From Agapanthus africanus (lineage: Eukaryota > Streptophyta > Magnoliopsida > Asparagales > Amaryllidaceae): DNA of 64,000 nt. This document shows positions 58,131 through 64,000 of the stretch, piece by piece; within the stretch, counting starts at the first letter, position 1; every line of letters begins with the position of its first letter. The stretch spans positions 621,579,348 through 621,643,347 of the forward strand of contig CM057342.1 in the NCBI GenBank assembly GCA_030015575.1, written 5' to 3'. The position numbers were made by a program, and so were the translations under genes. The notes under the pieces are model-generated. The model was given only the letters and a program-made list of their open reading frames with translations, made no database searches and was not told the DNA's origin.

Positions 58131-59762
58131 AGTCTGTGCAGGAAATACGGAAGAAAAGCAAAAGAGCTGATCAAAAATACGCCAACTAAATCACTTCAGA
58201 TCTGGTAGCAATTCAGATGGAGAAATATAAATCAATACATCAGAAGAAGGCCCATACAACAGTAAAAGACCATACCAGAGAATACAAGGCCCAAGCCCAT
58301 CAAGGAGCCGCGGATCCGCGGCCATAGCCTTCTTGTGCCGCGGAAGCGCGGCTCATTGGTGACGTCATCAAGTAAAATTTGCACCACAATGCTTCTGTCA
58401 GGGCCCACATTCCATAAATGCACTCCAAATTCCAGATCTCTCTCGAAGCTACTGCCAGATCAGCAAAGTAGATTAAGCAAGGCTAATCCTAATTAAGCTC
58501 CTAATTAATCCTCTTCTAGAAACTCCCTCCTAACTAATCACATCTAGAAGCTTCTCCACTAACTAACTTTTGGAGGGAAATTTGAATTTCCTCAACAAAC
58601 TTTAGGAGGGAAACTTAGAATTTGAAATCCTAGATCTAGGGTTAGTTATCTATTAATAGGAACCTAGACCTAGGGTTAAAGGCTAATCAATTTTTAGGTA
58701 ATCAATTTGAGTTAATCTCTCATTCCCTCTTTCATCATCTTCTTCCACAAGTCTAGTGACAAGGCTTGTGCGAAACCCTAACCCTAATTCCACTCCAAAT
58801 CCAAGATCTTGAGTACCAAATCAAGCGAGAAGCCTTCAACCTTTTAGGAGCCGAGCCGATCTTCAATCGGGCAAGTGATCCAAGCCGATCCGCGATCCAC
58901 GGAGACGAGCGAAGCCAAATCGACGATCAAGTTCTTCCTCTTGTAGTTCTTGAGCGAATGTAACTAAATTGTTGATATAAATAAAAGGTGAAATTCTTTA
59001 ATCTTGCTTTCTTTTAATTCTTGCATCATGATTAGATCTCAATTTGTAATTGTTGTTCCTGTTGTGATGTTTGAGTAAAACTCCGCTCGTAAAGGAGTTG
59101 AGACGATTGTAGAATGATGATGTAACAAATCTTAATACGATTTTTAAGTCCTACGAGTTTTGTAAACCCTAGCAAGTTCAAGAATCGATGACCTAGTTTC
59201 GTAGCGATACTTTCTTGATTGTGATCGCTCGAAATTAGGGATTTACGATCGTTTCTTGAATTTACTAGAGGCTAGAATACGAATGATATCAATGAAAGAA
59301 CAAGAGATAAGATGAAACCCTAGTTTCACAAGAAGTCTCTAATTCTCATCGATCATCATCGATCTAGTATCAATTCATCGAAGGATAAGAATACGTAATT
59401 GTAAGATTACATCACATCTATAGATCCGATCGATTCCTACGAGCCTCATTTCGATTCTTGAGATTTGGTGTGGAAAAATCAACAAACGATCAATTCTTGA
59501 TTCTATCTTTTAATGCTTTCTTAGATCTAGTATTTTCTAATTCTTGAACTTCAATTACAAATCATGAATTGTTTTGTTTTCTTTTCATTAAAGTTTCGAC
59601 TCATCTAATTTGAAAGACGAACGATTACACTTTCCTTGTGGACGATCCGCACTCACATACAAACTATATCCGACACCGTAGTTGATTGCGGTCAAATAAT
59701 TTTTGGTTGTGATTTCTTTACAAATTTTCTCAAATATACACAACGAGAATTCATTTCAATCA
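58130..59762 (+). repeat. Athila 5' LTR (left boundary approximate)
   Basis: It ends CAATCA two bases before the first primer site. Contents: paired CCGCGG palindromes (58305-58354), a TGACGTCA palindrome (58360-58367) of the bZIP-binding type, and an AATAAAAGG stretch (about 58979). Candidate TG starts lie between about 58130 and 58210. Confidence 0.65.
58305..58354. repeat. Paired CCGCGG palindromes in the Athila LTR
   Basis: GAGCCGCGGATCCGCGGCC and GCCGCGGAAGCGCGGCTC around a 13-base spacer. The outer arms (GAGCCGCG/CGCGGCTC) pair. The arrangement parallels that in the Angela leaders. Confidence 0.85.
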
Positions 59763-59764
59763 AA

Positions 59765-59918
59765 TGGCGCCGTTGCCGGGGATTATTTGAATTGATACTT
59801 TTACATCCAATCAAGAAAATATTACAATCAAATGGCGCCGTTGCCGGGGATCATTTGAATTGATACTTTTACATCCAATCAAGAAAATATTACAATCAAA
59901 TGGCGCCGTTGCCGGGGA
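59765..59918 (+). repeat. Primer-binding site in three tandem 68-bp units
   Basis: TGGCGCCGTTGCCGGGGA occurs at 59765, 59833 and 59901, exactly 68 bases apart. The intervening sequence (ATTTGAATTGATACTTTTAC and onward) is nearly identical between the first two units. Confidence 0.95.
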
Positions 59919-61008
59919 TAGTGCGCTAATTGTTCGTATTTTTAAATTTGAGTTGAAAATTTTATTCCATCTAAATTTTGTGATCAAAATTCGTGCAAAC
60001 ACTAATACGTGTGTTATGATTTGATTGCGAGGAAATCTGGAATCATTGGAGCTGTGGAAAATTTTTTCTGAAACATCCAGAGAGCTGTGCAGGTGACCAG
60101 AAGCGTGTGCACAAATTTCTGTGCACTGATCCCAACATACCACCGCCCTTCCGCGGCATTAGGGGCACATCCGCGGCGGATCCGCCGCAGTTCTAACTCC
60201 TCTCTGCATCAAGTTTGCTCTGTGAGTCCCTAACTTTCTTATCTCTCCCCTCATCTGCTCCAATTAACACTTTGCTGCAGGTTTCTTTGCAAATAAATCG
60301 CAGCGTGCAAAAGCAAAATAAAATTTGTGCGTGTTTTGATTCTTTTGGTTGTTTGCATATTAATACGGAAATTAAGGGGCACGACCAAATTCAAATTAGG
60401 TGGGGAGTTCATTACCCTTCCTAGGCCCCGAAAAATCGCAAAACTTGCATCCGCATTTACCCTCATTAATTGAAAGAAATCTAGAGATGACTCTAAGGAC
60501 TGTCGCGCTCAATTAGGACAAGAGAAGGCCGTGGGTAATTCATTGCTTATCCGCGTTTTCTTGTGGTGCCTAAGGCGAGTGTGTCTAAGGCTAGTGGTTT
60601 TTAATTAGGCCCACTACTTACGTAGTGGAGTACCTTCCCACTTACCTGGCACTTATCCGACCACAGGGGGACAAAGAGGCAGTGGAGGATTGATCCTGCG
60701 ACTTGTCTTTTGGCAGTTAGGAGCGGTCTAGAGCCGGACCTAGGTGACCCCTAGATTTTAGGGTTTTGTGTGTTGCATTTGTTGTGTTGCATCATATTTT
60801 CAAAAATCCGTATCCTTTTCAAAACAAACACCGCATACATCATTTCCCCTAATTATAAATTCACGCTGCCACTTGTACTAACCCTTTTTAGTGCAAGATA
60901 GGCTGGACAACGGGTTTCTAGTGCCTGTTTAGTCCGCGTCCTCCGATCGACCTTAAAGTCGGTATTTCTACATTTACCTTTTCTTTACCCACCACCACAC
61001 CCACATCG
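59919..61008 (+). other. Athila leader
   Basis: Non-coding, about 1.1 kb. It has further CCGCGG text and a CGGCGGATCCGCCG palindrome (about 60174-60187). No ORF of note precedes gag. Confidence 0.7.
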
Positions 61009-62112
61009 ATGGATCCACCTCCATCGAACTTCTTTTCCACTACCCTGCCGCCGTCCGTTGGTGCGCAGAATCCACCTCGCATCTCTCTCCAAGAGAGGTG
61101 CTATCCTACACGAGGCCCACTTTCCACCTGTCTTTCCATACCACCAGCCAATGGGAAAATTTTTCAAATAAAACCCCAATACATCAACCTTCTACCAAAA
61201 TTTCACGGTCTCGAGTCTGAAGACGCATACGTGTTTATCACGAAATTTGAAAATGTATGCGCAATGATAGGTACTTCACAGCTTTCTGTGGATGCTTTAC
61301 GTCTTCGTCTTCTCCCATTCACCTTGTGCGATTTAGCCGAGAAGTGGCTATATAACACTACCGCACATTCTATTTCAAATTGGGATGAATTCGTCAAAGC
61401 ATTCCTTAAGAAATTCTACCCACATCACAAAACAGCTCGAGTCCGTAGCGAAATCTATCAATTCACCCAGCTTCCAAATGAAACATTTTCAAAATGTCTT
61501 GACCGTTTCAAGGATTTGTTAATCCAATGTCCACATCACGGCATCCCGAGATGGGAACTGTGCCGAATCATTTATGAGGGCATTACTCCTTACACAAGAC
61601 AGACCCTTGAATCCATGTGTCAAGGCAACTTCATGACTAAAGATGATGGGGAAGCCTGGAATTTTCTAGAAGATTTCGCTGAAAAATCTTTACAGTGGGA
61701 GGGTGTGAGTCAATCATCTAGGGATGGCAATGATATTTCCATAGAAGTTAAAGCTGACATTTCAGCTATCAATAAGAAACTCGAGAATATGGAAAACAAA
61801 TTTTTAGCCGCCCTAAGTCAAATATCACTCTCCAAAAATGTATGTGGCTGCTGTTCTGATCCGTCTCACTTGACGGAAGAATGCCCGTTTCAAGGTCATG
61901 AGCATACCAATGCCGCATTTCAAAGACCTAGAAACAATCCATCTTCCTCCACATATGATCAGGGTTGGAGGAATGACCCTAACTTTGCTTGGAACCAATT
62001 CCAATTTCAAAACACGGTTCCAACCCAACACAATTTCCAAGGGGCCCCTCCACCACAACAGCACCCACAACTTCAATTGAGTCAGCACCCCTTTCAAGCA
62101 CAAAATTTCTAA
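61009..62112 (+). CDS. gag: Athila GAG, first part, ended by an in-frame stop
   Basis: 367 residues from ATG 61009 to TAA 62110-62112. The capsid-type retrotransposon gag domain spans about residues 60-220 (LPKFHGLESEDAYVFITKFE, LRLLPFTLCDLAEKWL, WDEFVKAFLKKFYP). A C/H motif with CGCC...H...C (about 281-294) resembles a zinc knuckle, followed by a glutamine-rich tail. The reading frame continues without shift after the TAA, and Athila gag and protease are normally one polyprotein. The stop is therefore most simply a nonsense mutation, though readthrough is possible. Confidence 0.88.
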   Translation: MDPPPSNFFSTTLPPSVGAQNPPRISLQERCYPTRGPLSTCLSIPPANGKIFQIKPQYINLLPKFHGLESEDAYVFITKFENVCAMIGTSQLSVDALRLRLLPFTLCDLAEKWLYNTTAHSISNWDEFVKAFLKKFYPHHKTARVRSEIYQFTQLPNETFSKCLDRFKDLLIQCPHHGIPRWELCRIIYEGITPYTRQTLESMCQGNFMTKDDGEAWNFLEDFAEKSLQWEGVSQSSRDGNDISIEVKADISAINKKLENMENKFLAALSQISLSKNVCGCCSDPSHLTEECPFQGHEHTNAAFQRPRNNPSSSTYDQGWRNDPNFAWNQFQFQNTVPTQHNFQGAPPPQQHPQLQLSQHPFQAQNF

Positions 62113-63915
62113 AATCCGGCCAACACTTTTGCACCACATGAAAACTTTTTGCAATTGACCGGTACAGATAATACCTCTGCACTAGCACAAACCTTGGATA
62201 CTTTCATGAAACAATCCATCCAAGGGACGGCAAGTTTGCAATCTTCCGTCGAGAATGTAATGAAGATCATTATCTCTCAAAATGAGAACATCAAATCGAT
62301 GGAAGAACAAATTGCACAACTAAAAGCCGAAATGAGTGCACGAGAGAAAGGGAAACTTCCAGCTCAACCTTTACCTAATCCTGACTATTCACATCATGTG
62401 GATGAGATCACGTTGAGATCCGGAAGAGTGTTTGACCATCACCTTGGGGAAGAGTTTGATGATACTAATAAATCAATCAATAACACCCCGGCTGAGACCT
62501 TTCCTCACACTTCTGACCCCAGTTCTTCTACCCCACCATCTTCTTCCGAGCCTATTCTCCATTTCCCAAAAGGCTCGCCACTACAGCCCACCTCTTTTAC
62601 TCCTCCACGGACGATCCCCACTTCTATTTTGGGATCGGTTCCACACCCACTTCCTTCTCCTATGATGGACCCAGCGCTTATTGCTAAAGCACCTTATCCT
62701 AATCGGTTAAGGGCTAACACACCGAGTCCACATATGGAGAAGATCATGAACATTTTTAAGCAAGTAAACACCAACATCCCTCTCCTAGATGCCATCCAAC
62801 AAGTTCCGTCCTATGCGAAAACTCTTAAGAACTTGTGCACTAGGAAGAGGAAGAATTCAGTGCCCAAGAAGGTTTTTATGGAAAAAACAATAGACACGGC
62901 TTTCCCCCAACAATTACCGAGGAAACGTAAGGATCCAGGATATCCTACTATTTCCGTTTCTATTGGGGAAAAACACATCAACCGTGCTCTACTAGACCTT
63001 AGCGCTAGTGTTAACTTGCTTCCATACTCAGTTTGTGAGCAATTAGGAATCGGAGAGTTGAAGCCAACCAATTGCACTCTCCAGATGGCTGACCGATCAA
63101 TCACCAAACCTAGGGGTGAACTGGAGGATGTGTTAATAAAAATCGGAGAATTTATATTCCCGGTAGATTTTATTGTAATTGATACACAGCCTGTAGCGAA
63201 CCCACGGAATCAAATTCCGGTGATTTTAGGTCGTCCCTTTTTGGCCACTTCCAACGCAATAATCAACTGTCGTAATGGTTCTATGACCCTATCTTTCGGG
63301 AATAGGTCAATAGAGCTGAACATTTACAAGTTGGGAAGTGTACCCTCCGAACCTATTGCTCAGGTATGTTCTGTCGACTTAATGGATGTCGACAGCAGCG
63401 AATTTGATGATCCTCTTTATATCGATCTTGACTCTTTTCATACGTTATTGTTTGACCCAACTATGTATCATACACATACGGACTCTTCCACCGAGATGTC
63501 CGGGTCAACAATTAACACTGATTATGAATTGTTCTTAGAGTCTGTAGATCACCCCGTACTTTGTGATGACATTATTCATCGGGGTATAGATGGAACTTTT
63601 GAGGAAATCTTCGCTGATGAACTCGCATTTTTGAATGACACGGGTGTTGAGATGAATCATCTCCCAATCAATGAAATTGAATCTCCACCCCTTCTTTTGA
63701 ACTATAAAAAGAATGCGAGTAATCCATCACATACACTGCATCGTCTCTCCAATATGAGACGCACACACATTCTCTTCCACCACTTAACCTTTCCCCACTT
63801 CTTCTTCTTCCACCAACCAGAGCACTGCATTGATAAAATTTTTGAATGGTTGGTGTTAACATTCGGTCTTTGCAAAGCTTGGCATCGACCAATGAGTTTT
63901 GACCCCCTCATATGA
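62113..63915 (+). CDS. Athila GAG C-terminus and aspartic protease, same frame
   Basis: Open from just after TAA 62112; the first ATG is at 62149. Numbering from it, residues 1-70 include a coiled-coil-like stretch (ENIKSMEEQIAQLKAEMSA). KLPAQPLPNP is a phrase typical of Athila. The protease follows: ISVSIGEKHINRALLDLSAS, with D283 at 62995-62997 in D-L-S-A-S where the Athila consensus has D-L-G-A-S, then PVILGRPFLATSNAI. The last 70 or so residues do not read as RT. The ORF stops at 63915, so this copy may encode no polymerase. Confidence 0.85.
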   Translation, partial: NPANTFAPHENFLQLTGTDNTSALAQTLDTFMKQSIQGTASLQSSVENVMKIIISQNENIKSMEEQIAQLKAEMSAREKGKLPAQPLPNPDYSHHVDEITLRSGRVFDHHLGEEFDDTNKSINNTPAETFPHTSDPSSSTPPSSSEPILHFPKGSPLQPTSFTPPRTIPTSILGSVPHPLPSPMMDPALIAKAPYPNRLRANTPSPHMEKIMNIFKQVNTNIPLLDAIQQVPSYAKTLKNLCTRKRKNSVPKKVFMEKTIDTAFPQQLPRKRKDPGYPTISVSIGEKHINRALLDLSASVNLLPYSVCEQLGIGELKPTNCTLQMADRSITKPRGELEDVLIKIGEFIFPVDFIVIDTQPVANPRNQIPVILGRPFLATSNAIINCRNGSMTLSFGNRSIELNIYKLGSVPSEPIAQVCSVDLMDVDSSEFDDPLYIDLDSFHTLLFDPTMYHTHTDSSTEMSGSTINTDYELFLESVDHPVLCDDIIHRGIDGTFEEIFADELAFLNDTGVEMNHLPINEIESPPLLLNYKKNASNPSHTLHRLSNMRRTHILFHHLTFPHFFFFHQPEHCIDKIFEWLVLTFGLCKAWHRPMSFDPLI

Positions 63916-64000
63916 TTTTCAAAGATTAACATTGCATAACTCAAATTTGGGGGGGTATGTTTTTCTGGCTCCTAAAAATAATTTTTACAAAATTTTGAGC
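63916..64000 (+). other. Sequence after the protease ORF
   Basis: CTCAAATTTGGGGGGGTATG (about 63941-63960) resembles the G-rich tract found in the 3' part of Athila elements. No RT coding is seen in any frame before the window ends. Confidence 0.5.

Larger units (their letters stand above)
58130..64000 (+). mobile_element. Athila-type Ty3/gypsy element, 5' part (runs off the window)
   Basis: An LTR, then the primer-site text TGGCGCCGTTGCCGGGGA, hallmark of the Athila/Tat group (usually assigned to Asp tRNA), a long leader, a gag of Athila type and a protease. The LTR start was not located exactly. After the protease no RT is reached before the window ends. Confidence 0.88.

Overview
The window looks like an intergenic stretch of a repeat-rich flowering-plant nuclear genome. 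The evidence is Ty1/copia and Athila-type Ty3/gypsy retrotransposons, CACTA (En/Spm) DNA transposons with plant-type TNP2 and Ptta/En-Spm proteins, and a plant single-C2H2 (QALGGH) repressor gene. The GC-rich coding sequence of that gene, next to AT-rich flanks, resembles many monocots, but I cannot name the species. I see no rRNA, tRNA or CRISPR.

Layout. 1-8814: copia element with Angela/BARE-like features (Angela-1, + strand), its 5' LTR cut by the window edge, with open gag and pol. 8815-10545: unassigned LTR-like sequence with a GC-rich 38-bp minisatellite. 10546-13849: decayed 3' half of a Tork/Tnt1-like copia. 13930-16126: solo Angela-type LTR (minus strand). 16127-16440: minisatellite. 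17247-17855: the one convincing host gene, a ZFP5/ZFP6/GIS-type C2H2 zinc-finger protein with an EAR motif. 18359-24235: CACTA-1, with its TNP2 transposase deleted.

24236-57590 is a nest. A plant-mobile-domain plus Ulp1-protease pseudogene (24770-26119 and 55007-56320) is split by an old minus-strand copia, Angela-3 (26125-55001, TSD GGAAA). The 3' LTR of Angela-3 is split by a gypsy-like solo LTR (27142-36473, TSD TATGT), which is itself split by CACTA-2 (27767-35531, TSD TAA). The interior of Angela-3 is split by a young gag-deleted copia, Angela-2 (37915-48151, TSD ACCGT). These nested target-site duplications give the order of events.

56455-57590: an array of hairpin repeats and a second truncated copy of the PMD/Ulp1 gene. 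57620-57860: a minus-strand fragment resembling a dsRNA-binding domain. From about 58130 to the window end: an Athila-type gypsy element with a 5' LTR, a triplicated primer-binding site, gag interrupted by one stop, and an aspartic protease. No reverse transcriptase appears before the window ends.

Angela-1 has open coding potential for all its proteins. Angela-2 lacks gag but has nearly identical LTRs, so it was probably mobilised in trans. The two CACTA copies belong to one family and lack complementary halves.
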